The position numbers and the translations under genes are program-made. The notes under the pieces are model-generated. The model saw only the letters and a program-made list of their open reading frames with translations. It had not been told where the DNA came from and made no database searches. This document shows, one piece after another, positions 1 through 10,005 of a stretch of 64,000 nucleotides of DNA. This DNA is from Leptobrachium leishanense (taxonomy: Eukaryota; Chordata; Amphibia; Anura; Megophryidae): positions 57,354,735 to 57,418,734 of the forward strand of contig CM019070.1 of NCBI GenBank assembly GCA_009667805.1, in the 5' to 3' direction. The first letter of the stretch is position 1; every line of letters starts with the position of its first letter.

Positions 1-671
1 CATTAAGGTCATACACTTTGGTGACGGCTCCACAGGAAACCTTTAGAAAAAAGGCTTGTGAATGTCTGATGTTCCGTGTCATGGCTAAATATGTCTTGCA
101 CTACTGCATTAAACATGAGTGGGATGGACTGATCTGTTGGAGAAAGACGGTTAAATAAAAATAAGGTTTTCCACAATTGTTTATTGGTATTATTTTGCTC
201 ACATACTCTATTCTGGGGTTGTCGATCTTTTATATTTTGAATAGAAAAAAAATACTTACTGGGGCTGGAAAAGTAACAAAATACACAGAAATTTGTGAAC
301 AAGTGTCTTCCATAAAAAGGCTGCAAATCATAGGTGTACCAATGAAAAAAAATGGTCTGAGATAACCGGAGGAACACAGACAAAATTGGAGGGATGCTTT
401 ACTCATGCTGACAACTTTAGTTTTAAAGTGGTCAGGATTTGAGGGCTTTCCCACCCCCCAAACTGGAGAAAACTCTGGGTGAAGTGGAGTTCCTTCTACC
501 CCCACCCAGCAGCTGGGATTTTTGAAGCTTTTGGCTGTCGGTAACCAGTAACGTCAGCATGCAGGGAGTTTGCTGACCTCACTCAGAACGATCGTTGTAG
601 TAAAAGCTAAAATGATTGAACAAAAGAAAGTCAATATTTGGTGTGACCATCCTTGGCTTTCATACCGGCAG
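1..671. other. Unassigned intergenic stretch
   Basis: I see no convincing gene or repeat here. The open frames are short, carry no recognisable domain and have AT-rich, low-complexity composition. Confidence 0.5.
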
Positions 672-770
672 ATCAGTGGTTTCCAACCCTGATCCTCACA
701 TACCCCTAACAGGCCAGATTTTATGGATTACCTTGGGGAAATGCAGACTGTTATGGGTACCACTGTTCTA
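672..770. repeat. Half copy of hAT-like MITE (family G)
   Basis: Starts with CAGTGGTTTCCAACC and continues with the block (CCTAACAGGCCAG, CTTGGGGAAATGCAGACTG) shared with the copies near 5320, 9065, 18385, 19442, 37974 and 58941. The second half is missing, so this is a truncated copy. Confidence 0.7.
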
Positions 771-883
771 GACCCACTTGCATATAGCCAAGGATTTCTA
801 GGCAAATTCAGGTTCAAGGTTAAACAAAACATGCCAAATGGGTGCTGATCTGAGTAAATGTGGATGAGGAGCAGCCAAACACC

Positions 884-989
884 GGGCCTTATTCCAAGGA
901 TGGTGCGAACTACAGCTGTGTAAACTTAGCAGAGCCATGATAGTGTATGGAGTTGTTAAGTTTACACCAACTTTGGAATAGGGCCGTCA
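884..989. repeat. Short palindromic MITE (family I), copy 1
   Basis: The left end (GGGCCTTATTCCAAGGATGG) is complementary to the right end (CCAACTTTGGAATAGGGCC), and the arms also pair internally (GTGTAAACTTAGC with GTTAAGTTTACAC). The same design recurs at 13069-13199. No coding capacity. Confidence 0.6.
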
Positions 990-1059
990 GTTTTTTTGTG
1001 AGTGTGGTGAGATTGTTGCTTTAGAATGGTTAATGCCAAAAGTCATACACCATTGTAAG

Positions 1060-1222
1060 TCCGTACAGAAGCAAGACACAAGGCGGTTATACTGCGTCAG
1101 CAAGGTCTCCCAGGCAGAAATTTCAAGACCTATTTCTGGATCTTGTGTTCAAACTCTTCTGAAGAAGCACAAAGCCATGAGCAAGGGTGAGGACCGCCAA
1201 TACAGTGGTAAAATGTTCAACA
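1060..1222 (+). pseudogene. Tc1-like transposase fragment
   Basis: The translation contains SKVSQAEISR, VQTLLKKHK and GEDRQYSGK, which matches the N-terminal helix-turn-helix part of Tc1-like transposases (known pattern: KVSQAEISRQTG, then a basic helix, then a VEDRRRSGRP linker). Only this segment survives. Homology ends shortly before the MITE that starts at 1233. There is no catalytic domain, so it is a dead fossil of a different Tc1 family from the three larger copies at 16.8, 30.4 and 32.2 kb. Confidence 0.55.
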
Positions 1223-1232
1223 GAGCCCTTAA

Positions 1233-1650
1233 GGCCCGTATCAGACAAACGCAGTAATTACGTCCGTGTTGCCGCAAATTTTAACGTCTGTCGTAGCATA
1301 AAATATGATCAATAGAGACCCACACATGAAGTGCGGACGCACAACGCAAGTGGCACCGGACGCAATTTAGGCAAGAATGTCAAACCGCTAGGACGGACGC
1401 ACAGAGTGCGCCACTTCCGCATAGCTTTGTGTGTGAGTGATGGAACGTAGTCAGACGGACTGCATTTGAGATGGACAAAATGGTTTTTCAGATCATGTAT
1501 CAATTTTTTTCATTTTACATATTAATTTTATTTCCCATCTACATCAGTCAAAATAAAAAACAGACCCTGTGGCTTCTACAGTATCAGTCAGAAAGTACAT
1601 CAGTTGTGCACGGACGCACAGTGTGCTCAGAATGCATTCGTCTGACAGCC
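1233..1650. mobile_element. Harbinger-like MITE family A, copy 1
   Basis: Runs from GGCCCGTATCAGACAAACGC to GCATTCGTCTGACAGCC, flanked by TAA/TTA. Shares internal blocks with the copies at 4117, 9218, 11538 and 13915, including ATAGAGACCCACACA and the CGTCCGT-type motifs. No transposase. Confidence 0.75.
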
Positions 1651-1654
1651 TTAG

Positions 1655-2843
1655 ACCCTGGTATACCCATTTACTGTCCTCAGAAGTGGCCCTCATGAAA
1701 GACCTGCAACCAAAATGTCATCCCTGCAATGTGGAAACAAGGTTAAGCGACTCTGCTATGCATGAATGCACAGGATCTGGAGTGCATTAAATGGCAGCTG
1801 TGTTCTAGATTGAGAGGTCAATTAGAACTGTCTTTTGCAAACAGCATTTTGTTGGCTGGATGGTGATACAAGTGTCACACGGCAAATATGAAACATGGTG
1901 GCGTTTCCATGCAACCACTCTATGTCAAGTGGTATTTGGGATTGGCCAATACCAAGTCCCAATCCGATAGGGCATAACCCGTGGCCGGACTGGCGGCTCC
2001 GTCACTAAAGTAAATCCCGGGGCTTTGGGAATCACTTGCAGCATTTTCCATGCCAGCCCACGAAGCAGACAGGGAACACTCTGCAAGGCAGAGGTGGTCA
2101 GGCTCCATCAGTGAGACTCCTAATGTCTTCTCTGCCTCCTCCGTGAACCTTGGGAAGACACTGCGAGTCACTGTCAAGGTTTTGAGACTGTACCTGGGTG
2201 GTTGGGAGTCCGGTAGGTCAAAGACTCACGGATTAAATTGGTTTGGGATTAAATTGGCATATACCAGTATAACCCAGAGGCACACAATTCTAAGCTGGAT
2301 ATGCTCCGATAAATGTGAGTGTGACCCATTTTCTTATGAATTAAAACCATCTGCGCAATGGGTTTTTTCGTCTCTTCTTTTTGAGGATCAATTTGGGACC
2401 CACCAATACTACATACGAGAACAGGAAGAAGGTGACAACCGGTGGAGTGCGCTCGACTCGGGCCCCTATTGTTTTGCATTTCTATTTTTGTTGTATGGAC
2501 AAGGACAACAACTTCGAGTTATAGAGCGGCATTAACTGCATTGTTTACATTGTGGTCAGTGCTGTGCTTATTCCTTTAACATCTAGCAAAAAATAAATCC
2601 GTCCTCATTTTATTGCACTATGGAGTGATCGGCTCTTCTCCTTGATGCTTAAGAACTGTGGTCAGTCCTCCAAGATGTTTGGAATAACCTACCTGCCGTT
2701 TAGCCCTGTGCAAGTGTAACCAAGAAGAAATAGTGCTGTTTTGAAGGCAAAGGGTGGTTATGAGAAACATTGGTTTGACTTAGATTTTGCTTCTTTTCAC
2801 TTGGTGTTTTTTTTTATTAAATATTTCATATAGCAAATAATAA
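1655..2843. other. Unassigned stretch
   Basis: No gene recognised. An open frame at 2050-2535 (161 codons, plus strand) has no domain or conserved motif that I can name. It could be a decayed repeat; I do not call it a gene. Confidence 0.4.
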
Positions 2844-3081
2844 AGTTTATAGTTGTAGAAGATATTTACACATCCCAGCAATTCAGAGAACTGCTTCACA
2901 GAGCTCATGTACTACATTCCCCATATGCAGCAAGGAACTCTGGGTAACACATGCAAATGAAGTCCACAATTTCCCACCCTGGGTCTGTTTTAACAAACAA
3001 CCCCCCACCCCCCCTTGCCAGTGCAATGTCATACTAGATGACTTTTTAGCAAAGGTCAGATTATACAACGAGTCACAGTCA

Positions 3082-3127
3082 CTCCTGGTCAGCTGTTTCG
3101 GGCTTACTATGCCCTCATCAGCAGGAG
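3082..3127 (-). ncRNA. Hammerhead ribozyme-like motif, type I (minus copy)
   Basis: On the minus strand: stem I CUCCUG (3127-3122), core CUGAUGA (3121-3115), helix II GGGC/GCCC with a 7-nt loop, core GAAA (3099-3096), C-AGCU-G as a minimal helix III, then stem I CAGGAG (3087-3082). All six stem I pairs form. The one fault is at the cleavage triplet, which reads GAC instead of GUC: the essential U16.1 is an A (3089). This copy is therefore predicted inactive. Confidence 0.65.
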
Positions 3128-3152
3128 ATAGGCTGTGTCTCATTGCTATCAT

Positions 3153-3198
3153 CTCCTGCTGATGAGGGCATAGTAAACCCGACACAGCTGTCCGGGAG
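3153..3198 (+). ncRNA. Hammerhead ribozyme-like motif, type I (plus copy)
   Basis: Stem I CUCCUG (3153-3158), core CUGAUGA (3159-3165), helix II GGGC/ACCC (one mismatch), then GACA where GAAA is expected (3181-3184), helix III C-AGCU-G, an intact GUC triplet (3190-3192) and stem I CGGGAG (3193-3198). The fault here is the GAAA box, complementary to the fault in the minus copy, so the shared ancestor probably had a fully canonical core. Cleavage would be expected after 3192 in that ancestor. Confidence 0.65.
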
Positions 3199-3448
3199 TG
3201 GCTTTGGCTCGTTGCATAACCTGACCTCTGCTGAAAAAAAAAGCCATCTAGTATGGCATTGCACTGGCAAGGAGGGTACTGTGTTAAAACAGACGCAGGA
3301 TGCAAAAAAGTGGGAAATTGCAGACTTCATTTGCATGTGTTACCCAGAGTTCCTTGCTGCATATGAGGAATGTAGCACATGAGCTCTGTGAAGCAATTCT
3401 CAGAATTTTTGGAATATGTAAATGTCTTCTACAATTATAAACTTTAAA

Positions 3449-4113
3449 AGCCTCCACATAGCGAATAATAATCTCACTTTTTGCCCTCCACCATAACTTT
3501 AATGAATATATATATATATATATAGACAAGAGGCTTTACTTACTGCATTTTTCCATGTGTGCGGACACTGACATTGGTGACCATTTAGATTAATTCTCCG
3601 ATGTCACGCTTATAAGATTGTTATAGCATAAAGGCAGTTAACTGTGGCTGAAAAAAGCACAGAGCCTAGAGAGGAATTCATCCCTTGATGAGATCCGTTA
3701 CGTGATTTATTTAAATGGACAGTCCCATGAAAAATAAATAGTTTAAATATAAATGTCATGCACCCAGATCAACAGCTATAAAAACATGTGCTTATCAAAG
3801 ACACATTTAATCAGTTTGCTTGTTTGCCTTTATGGTTAGCAATAATCAAGACAAGGAAATACATCTCATGCTTGGTTTATGGTTAATGGACCATGTTCTA
3901 GTACAAATAAATATGCATCATTGTTGCCATAATGTGCATAGACAGAATTATCTGATCCTGGGTCACTTCTTGCTTATGGGCACCATGAAAAATGCATGGA
4001 ATGTGAGAAGCAAGAGTGATATAATCCCAGCCAATCCATCCTTATGAACCTTGCTTACTTTATCTAAATTATTCCCTGTCGCATGAGCGTGTTACATGAT
4101 GCAGAGAAACGTT
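3449..4113. other. Unassigned stretch with a short TA run
   Basis: A (TA)n microsatellite lies near 3505-3523. The rest shows no gene or repeat I recognise. Confidence 0.5.
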
Positions 4114-4116
4114 TAA

Positions 4117-4565
4117 GGCCCGTGTCAGACGAACGCAGTGATCACGTCTGTGTTGCTGCACAGTTTAACGTCCGGCGTAGCATAGAATCATGAGCAATAG
4201 AGACCCCCACACGAAGTACGTGCACACCGAACTGCGCAGGCACAATGCACGTGGCAAACGGATGCAAGTTAGGCAAGAATGTAAAAATGCTACACGGATG
4301 CGCAGAGTGCACCACGTCCGCGTAGCATTCTGTGTGAATGATGAGATGTCAGATGTAGCGCATTTGCGACGTCCAGCACCTTGACGCAAAAAATGACTTT
4401 TCATATCCTTTTTAATGTTAATTTTATTTCCCATAATTCCCTTTTTTTTCTACGTCCGTCAAGAAAAACACGGACCATGTGGTGTCTACAGTATCTTCCG
4501 TCAGTACGTCTGCCGTTATGCACGCACGCATAGTGCGCTCAGACTGCGTTCGTCTGAGATTAGCC
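4117..4565. mobile_element. Harbinger-like MITE family A, copy 2
   Basis: Well-preserved copy starting GGCCCGTGTCAGACGAACGC and ending GCGTTCGTCTGAGATTAGCC. The left flank is TAA, the right flank GTA. Internal landmarks are AACGTCCGGCGTAGCAT, GAGACCCCCACACGAAGTA, and an AT-rich segment before the right end. Useful as the reference copy because it is uninterrupted. Confidence 0.8.
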
Positions 4566-4639
4566 GTAGTGGTGCCATCAGCAATGCATATCGATTGAGT
4601 AGCCCTTTTCATGTGATGCTGTCAGAATTCAGAGACCTG

Positions 4640-5610
4640 TCGATTTACATAAGGGTCTCTTCACAAAGCAAAGCTTTGATTTTCACCATACTTCAGTGAT
4701 TCCATTTCGCCGAGAATACAGTGTTTTCACTATTTTACAAATGGTCACTGTATTTTGCCGAAATTGGAGTCGCTGAAGCAGTTATCAGACGTCGTTGAAA
4801 ACCGCTGAAGTGCGCTGAACTGCATAAAAAATAAAAAAAGCAGATCTATCCTATTCTCCTAATAGTTAAACCAATAAAAATGTATTAAAACGTGTCTAAA
4901 TATTAAACAGGTCCTTTGAAAAAGAATAAAAAAAGGTCTAATACAGAATTTTTTTAAAAAATGCTTTATAAAAAAATTGGGAAATGCAAATTTTATTAAA
5001 AAAATGCGAAAAGTTGTTCTAAAAAATAAATAGGCCTTTTTGCTGAAAATGAAAAGAATAAATAGTCTTTCATTTTTTTTTTTAAAGTAAAAGATATTAC
5101 GGTTTTACATTGAATCCTATGGGATTCGCCTGTTTAAACATGTTTAACTGAAACACTGAAAAAGAGGGCATTCCGCCTTAATTTTGGGAAGTTCTCTGTT
5201 CTGTGAATAGAAAGACACAATAGTCTTCTATGGGACTATTTTGGTGCAGCTGAATTGTGGAAAATTGCACCATAGATTGCTGTCAATTTGCCGGTATTTG
5301 GCGAAATAACAGTATAGTGCAGTGGTTCCCAACCGCGGTCCTCAAGTACCCCCAACAGGCGAGGTTTTGAGGATCCCCTTGGGGAAATGCAGACTGAATC
5401 CTGCAATCACTGAGCAGCAGGTGTGCGGTGTTTTGGATATCTGGAAAACCTTACCTGGTGGGGGTACTTGAGGACCGCGGTTGGGAACCAATGGCATAGT
5501 GTATAGACAAATTGCCCCGAAATTGCACTGAACTGTGAAATTCACCATTCGGTGCAATTCAGTGGCAAGTTCGACGTCGTTTAGTGAATAACCGCTTTAG
5601 TTTTTCATTG
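4640..5610. repeat. Family D repeat, copy 1 (interrupted by a hAT MITE)
   Basis: Outer parts are loosely palindromic (GAATACAGTG and CACTGTATTTTGCCGAA on the left; AATTGCACTGAACTG and GGTGCAATTCAGTGG on the right) around a very AT-rich centre. The landmark ACATTGAATCCTATGGGATT recurs in reverse orientation in the copies at 15776 and 29110. Boundaries are approximate; the class is unknown, probably a non-autonomous DNA transposon. Confidence 0.5.
5320..5493. mobile_element. hAT-like MITE (family G), near-complete copy
   Basis: Terminal inverted repeats CAGTGGTTCCCAACCGCGGT and ACCGCGGTTGGGAACCAATG. Flanked by GTATAGTG on the left (5312-5319) and GCATAGTG on the right (5494-5501), an 8-bp duplication with one mismatch, as expected for hAT transposition. 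It sits inside a family D repeat. Confidence 0.85.
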
Positions 5611-5888
5611 TGAGCGAATAGGTTTAGAAATGTCTCCTGATTTTACATCAGTGCTCCTCTGTCCAGCGATGGGGAGTAATTTACAAATGTAGCCATTCTT
5701 AATCAGGTCTAGATCCAATGCATATAGAGGGAGCATAAGGTGTGCATCCGTCTCAACTTCCATCCCTGTGTATCATCTTTAGTAAATGGAAAAAATGGTT
5801 TCCCACCTTACCCCCCCAAATTTCCCAACCTGTTTGTTAGCAGACCTGCTATGTCTCATGTTTTTTCCTTTAGTCCTCCCAATTACCT

Positions 5889-6946
5889 AGCAAAGAGGGT
5901 TTATACTGTGGAAACACCCAAAAACAATGAGCAGCAAAAAAACACCACCCTGATATCCACCAAATTCAGAAAGCATATAACATGAAAAACAAAAATTGGT
6001 GGTGTTGCGCTAAAGGAAAGTAAAAAAACTTATGTATGGTCTATTTTGAAGGCATGCTATACTGCACAGCAAAAAAGAGAAAGAAAGTTCTATTTCTCAA
6101 TAGTTCGTTCAATGGATATCCAGTCTCTGTTGTAGAAAGGATTTTCAGTGAAATCTTCCAAGACTTTGGAACGAATGACCACTTCTTTGGTGAATCTTCA
6201 TTAAAGTGTATATATCTCGGAAAAAGAGAAACTCGATAGTGTTATACCGTTTATTAATGTGTATACAAATCTACTGACATAATATACGTACAGAAAAGAG
6301 GTAGTGGGTTTAGGATTTGATCTCACCCACTGCCAGATAAAACATCACGTCCCAATCAAGCCTCTATAGACAAAACCACCAGGAGCTCCCGGGCTGCTTC
6401 CAAGGTGGTCACTCAATACCAAGGTGCTCTGATGAAGTCCCGTGGGCGGGACGAAACGCGTCAGCACTACGTCACTTTATCATCGCGGTCCCACCTTTGG
6501 TATTGAGTGACCACCTTGGAAGCAGCCCGGGAGCTCCTGGTGGTTTTGTCTATAGAGGCTTGATTGGACGTGATGTTTTATCTGGCAGTGGGTGAGATCA
6601 AATCCTAAACCCACTACCTCTTTTTTCTGTACGTATATTATGTCAGTAGATTTGTATACACATTAATAAACGGTATAACACTATCGAGTTTCTCTTTTTC
6701 CGAGATATATACACTTTAATGAAGATTCACCAAAGAAGTGGTCATTCGTTCCAAAGTCTTGGAAGATTTCACTGAAAATCCTTTCTACAACAGAGACTGG
6801 ATATCCATTGAACGAACTATTGAGAAATAGAACTTTCTTTCTCTTTTTTGCTGTGCAGTATAGCATGCCTTCAAAATAGACCATACATAAGTTTTTTTAC
6901 TTTCCTTTAGCGCAACACCACCAATTTTTGTTTTTCATTTTTGTTT
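5889..6946. mobile_element. Large foldback element with apical hammerhead motif
   Basis: Near-perfect inverted arms at 5982-6426 (445 bp) and 6492-6938 (447 bp) flank a 65-bp apex that holds a hammerhead-like motif. The whole is bracketed by the 13-mer CTCCCAATTACCT at 5876-5888 and 6947-6959, a probable target-site duplication. About 93 bp on the left (5889-5981) has no counterpart on the right. Both arms encode the same 67-codon open frame (6036-6239 plus, 6681-6884 minus), simply because the arms are copies; it has no recognisable domain. Head-to-head duplication is known for Penelope-like elements, so a non-autonomous relative is a reasonable inference. Confidence 0.75.
6424..6467 (+). 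ncRNA. Hammerhead ribozyme-like motif, type I
   Basis: Order seen: stem I GUGCU (6424-6428), core CUGAUGA (6429-6435), one extra A (6436), helix II GUCCCG-UGGG-CGGGAC (6437-6452), core GAAA (6453-6456), very short helix III with CGCG, triplet GUC (6460-6462), stem I AGCAC (6463-6467). All conserved core residues and the cleavage triplet are present. Two weak points: the unpaired A between CUGAUGA and helix II, and helix III closing with only A-U and C-G over two bases. Predicted cleavage is after 6462. Confidence 0.6.
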
Positions 6947-6998
6947 CTCCCAATTACCTGACTGCTCTAGGCTGCAACACAATTTTTAATCAGACTAA

Positions 6999-7346
6999 GG
7001 CCGGGGTCAGGCGAGCGTGTTTAAGAGCGGAAGGAATGTTCGTGAGAGTGGACGTTCCTTTCACTCTGACGCTTGTCTCGCCACCACTCTGACCATAGTT
7101 AGTGAGCTCAGTGCTGCAAGTCTCGATCCTCCTCTGGAAGATTGCGCTCTGCAGCCCGCTGAATGCGCACCGTAGCGCTTCGACGAGGAGGCTTTCAGAA
7201 CGTCCACAGCACACCCACTGTAGCATGTGCAATTGGTGCGCTCGCTATAGCTTGTGACTGGCTTCATCAAAGCGTCACAACGCTGCGACGGACGCCCGGA
7301 GGCATATCAGTACGGGCGCACGTACTACACTTGTCTGACCTCAGCC
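6999..7346. mobile_element. Harbinger-like MITE family C, copy 1
   Basis: Starts GGCCGGGGTCAGGCGAGCG and ends CTTGTCTGACCTCAGCC, flanked on both sides by TAA (6996-6998 and 7347-7349). Shares the block GCGACGGACG and GCGGAAGGAA with the copies at 20650, 40868 and, inverted, 41949. Confidence 0.8.
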
Positions 7347-7351
7347 TAACA

Positions 7352-7500
7352 GGTTTATTCAATAAAAGGTGAAACTCAGGAGAATTGAAAATTCTTGGTC
7401 AAAATAGCCAAACCAGAAAAATTCGCCCATTTATCTCACTTTCCAAATCGGCTATTTTGGTCTAGATTTTTCTGCTGAGTTTCACCTTTTAGTGAATAGA
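7352..7500. repeat. Palindromic MITE family H, copy 1
   Basis: TTATTCAATAAAAGGTGAAA on the left pairs with TTTCACCTTTTAGTGAATA on the right. The inner arms carry GTCAAAATAGCCAAACC and GGCTATTTTGGTC. Lies 6 bp from the family C copy. Confidence 0.75.
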
Positions 7501-8310
7501 GCTGTATGAGAAAAATCTCAGCTGCTCAGTCAGGCAGCCTATTATCTTGCTGAGATGACATGTTGCCTTCTACGGCACATGGATGCAGACTGTCAATGGT
7601 GTAAATTGCATTATGGGCACTCCCACCATTGGCCAAGCCTCCTGTACTCCTGATCTCCGGCTTGCCAAAGTTGGCAGGTCTGTGTTCGGAAAGATCAAGA
7701 TTCGGCAAAGTTCTTCAAAACCCCGTACAAAAAATAAAATATTAAAAAGGGTCAAAGGAAACTATTTAACCATTTTCAACAGCTTGTAAGAGGACGTCTC
7801 TCAATTCCCAGATTGAAACCACAAATGGGTTGCTGTCACCATTAGGTGGGACCCCAAATGGACCTTCAGAGAGATGGCATGGATTACGTTATACCTGTAA
7901 ATACTTTAGTACAAATCCCAGAGCAGTCCATGTCTTTGCAAGGAGTTGGGGGTTTGTAATAGAAAACACATTCTGCAAAATAACACAGCCCTGTACAGGG
8001 TTGCCAGATCGGCCATGTTTTCCTGGAAACATAATTCATACTGATGGGCGGTGCATGAAAAATGCCACCCCGCAGCATGTAGAATCTATACACTGCAGGT
8101 AAGAGATCAGAAAGGAATCCCAGGTGACCAGCCTTGATTTCCTTCCTGCAGCATATGAATTATACATGTTGCAGGGCAGCACTTTTTCCAGCGCGTCCCT
8201 CTGCGTGACATAGTACTGAATGTCCAGGAAAACACAGCCGATCTGGCACCTCTAGCCCTGTATAATTCATTTTTTCATAGTCAACCCTTCAATAAATATC
8301 CCATGTTTAT
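7501..8310. other. Unassigned stretch
   Basis: No gene or known repeat recognised. The open frames are short and without domains. Confidence 0.45.
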
Positions 8311-8600
8311 TTATTTATAAAGTATTTCACCAGGAAGGATACATTGAGATTTCTTTTGTTTTCAAGTATGTCCTGGGTTCAAGAACATTGAAAAGTTACA
8401 GTAGGTACAGACACACAGAGTAATAAGATGCAAGATTTAAAAACACAACACAAATAGATTAACAGAAAATAAATATGTAGGAAATATAGTCACTATGTTA
8501 CATGTTTACATTGCATTCTGTAAACATGTAACAGTGTTTAACACAACATAAATATGTAGGAAATATAATCTATTTGTGTTGTTCTTCTAATATCTTGCAT
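8311..8600 (-). mobile_element. LINE 3' end, minus orientation
   Basis: Contains CACCAGGAAGGATACATTGA and AAGTATGTCCTGGGTTC, the complement of the LINE 3' tail at 61900-62240. A block (AAATATGTAGGAAATATA) is duplicated at about 8473 and 8550 around a small inverted repeat (ACATGTTTACA / TGTAAACATGT). Confidence 0.6.
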
Positions 8601-9064
8601 TTTATTGTGTATTTATTCCTGTTAAAAATGTTTTATTTTGCAGTAAGTGAGCACCCAAGATATTTGTAACAATAGCAATACTTTCTCTATTATGAACAAT
8701 GGGATTCCATGACCTTTAAATATATAGACACAGTTTAAATAGAATTCCAGTCTTCTTCATAAAAGCACAAATACATGTTTACATGTGTTCTTTGAAAAAT
8801 GCCCAAGGCGAAAGCTCACATTAATCCTCTCTGCAATAACTCCTTTAAGATAAATGTCAGGGCTGTTAGATAATTAGAAACTTATTTAATGAAAATATAC
8901 ACATTTAGGTCAAGACTGACGTGGAACAATGGTGAGCAGATGAGCATGGATTTAATGGTAAATACATCAGCAACAGAGTGTTTGCTGCCATCTGCTGTCC
9001 TGAATTTTAGGACTTATTGTTTCATAAAGAGAGTATGCAGAGTGTCCCTTTAATTGCTTTAAAG
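8601..9064. other. Unassigned stretch
   Basis: AT-rich, no feature recognised. Confidence 0.45.
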
Positions 9065-9689
9065 CAGTGGTTCCCAAACTTGTCCTCAGGACCTGCTGAC
9101 AGGCCAGGTTTGCAGATATCTGAAGCACAGCACAGGTGAGTGATATGATTTGCTGCTCAATGATTGCAGGATTCAGTCTGCATTTCCCCAAGGTGACCTG
9201 CAAGATCTGGCCTGTTAGGCTAGAGTAAGACGAGCGCGTTTTCTACGGACTGTGCGCCCGTGCAGTACGGACGCACTTTTTGATGGAAGACGCAGTAGTG
9301 GCCACACAGTTCGTTTTTGTGACTGACGTTATTTTTGACGGATGTAAGAGGGAAAATAAATTAAAATGAAAAACATATTGTCCGTCAAAAATGCTGGACG
9401 CACAAATGCAGTCCGTCTGACCACGTTCCATCACTCACACACAAAACTATGCGGACGTGGCGCACTCCGCACGTCCGTTCTAGCAGTATTACGTTCTTTC
9501 CTAACCTGTGTCCGTTTGCAGCGTCCGTCAACCCCGCACTTCTGTGCGGACGTACTTCGTGTGTGGGGCTCCATTTAACACAATTGTATGCTATCACGGA
9601 CATACTTATGTGCGGTAACACGGACGTGAACACTGCACTCGTCTGACACGAGCCTTAGGGGGTCCTGAGGACAGGCTTGGGAAACACTG
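9065..9689. mobile_element. hAT-like MITE (family G) split by a family A MITE
   Basis: The left half starts CAGTGGTTCCCAAACTTG and the right half ends CTTGGGAAACACTG. The halves are separated exactly by the family A element at 9218-9654 and its TTA duplication. Confidence 0.85.
9218..9654. mobile_element. Harbinger-like MITE family A, copy 3 (reverse)
   Basis: Starts GGCTAGAGTAAGACGAGCGC and ends GTCTGACACGAGCC, with TTA on both sides (9215-9217 and 9655-9657). Orientation is opposite to the copy at 4117. Confidence 0.85.
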
Positions 9690-9768
9690 ACATGCACTGT
9701 GTAAAGCGCGCAAGTCCCGTAGCGGTGCACAATTTCTGGTTCCTACTCTATAAAAATTGTTTAGTTAC

Positions 9769-10005
9769 AGTTACAAGTATTTATAAAGCGCCAACAAATT
9801 CCTTAGCGCTGTACAATGGGAGAGACAGAATAACATATACATACACGTTACACACACATGAAACAGAAGGGAGGACCCTGCTGGAGAGCTTAGCCCAAAT
9901 TGCATAGAAAAGCTTCAGGGACTCCTGGGTTCGGGAGCCCCGGAGTTAAAGAGGAGGATCAGCGTGCGGCAAGGGACAAAAGGTGAGTAAATTCACCTAA
10001 AAATA
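9769..10005. repeat. Unclassified repeat tail plus family F motif
   Basis: TATTTATAAAGCGCCAACAA at 9779 resembles the tail at about 21015. AAAGAGGAGGATCAGCGTGC followed by GGGACAAAAGGTGAGTAAAT (9947-9990) recurs at 62600-62660 and, more divergently, at 62915-62970. Confidence 0.45.

Larger units (their letters stand above)
2844..3448. mobile_element. Foldback element with a hammerhead motif in each arm
   Basis: Two arms of about 290-300 bp (2844-3130 and 3151-3448) are imperfect reverse complements separated by about 20 bp. Matching blocks include CATGAGCTCTGTGAAGC with its complement, TTACCCAGAGTTCCTTGCTGC, and TCTACAATTATAAACTTTA. Each arm carries a hammerhead-like core near the apex. Hammerhead motifs are known in animal Penelope-like retroelements and in amphibian repeats. 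This copy encodes no protein. That it is a non-autonomous, head-to-head inserted retroelement is inference. Confidence 0.65.

Noticed and set aside
2050..2535. 161-codon open frame on the plus strand
   Set aside because: No recognisable motif and no splice or repeat context supporting translation.
6036..6884. Two identical 67-codon open frames on opposite strands
   Set aside because: They are the same stretch seen in the two arms of the palindrome. No domain, no upstream gene structure; not evidence of a gene.
7163..7372. Several open frames within the MITEs of families A, B and C
   Set aside because: CpG-rich palindromic repeats are open by chance on both strands; copies do not keep the frame.
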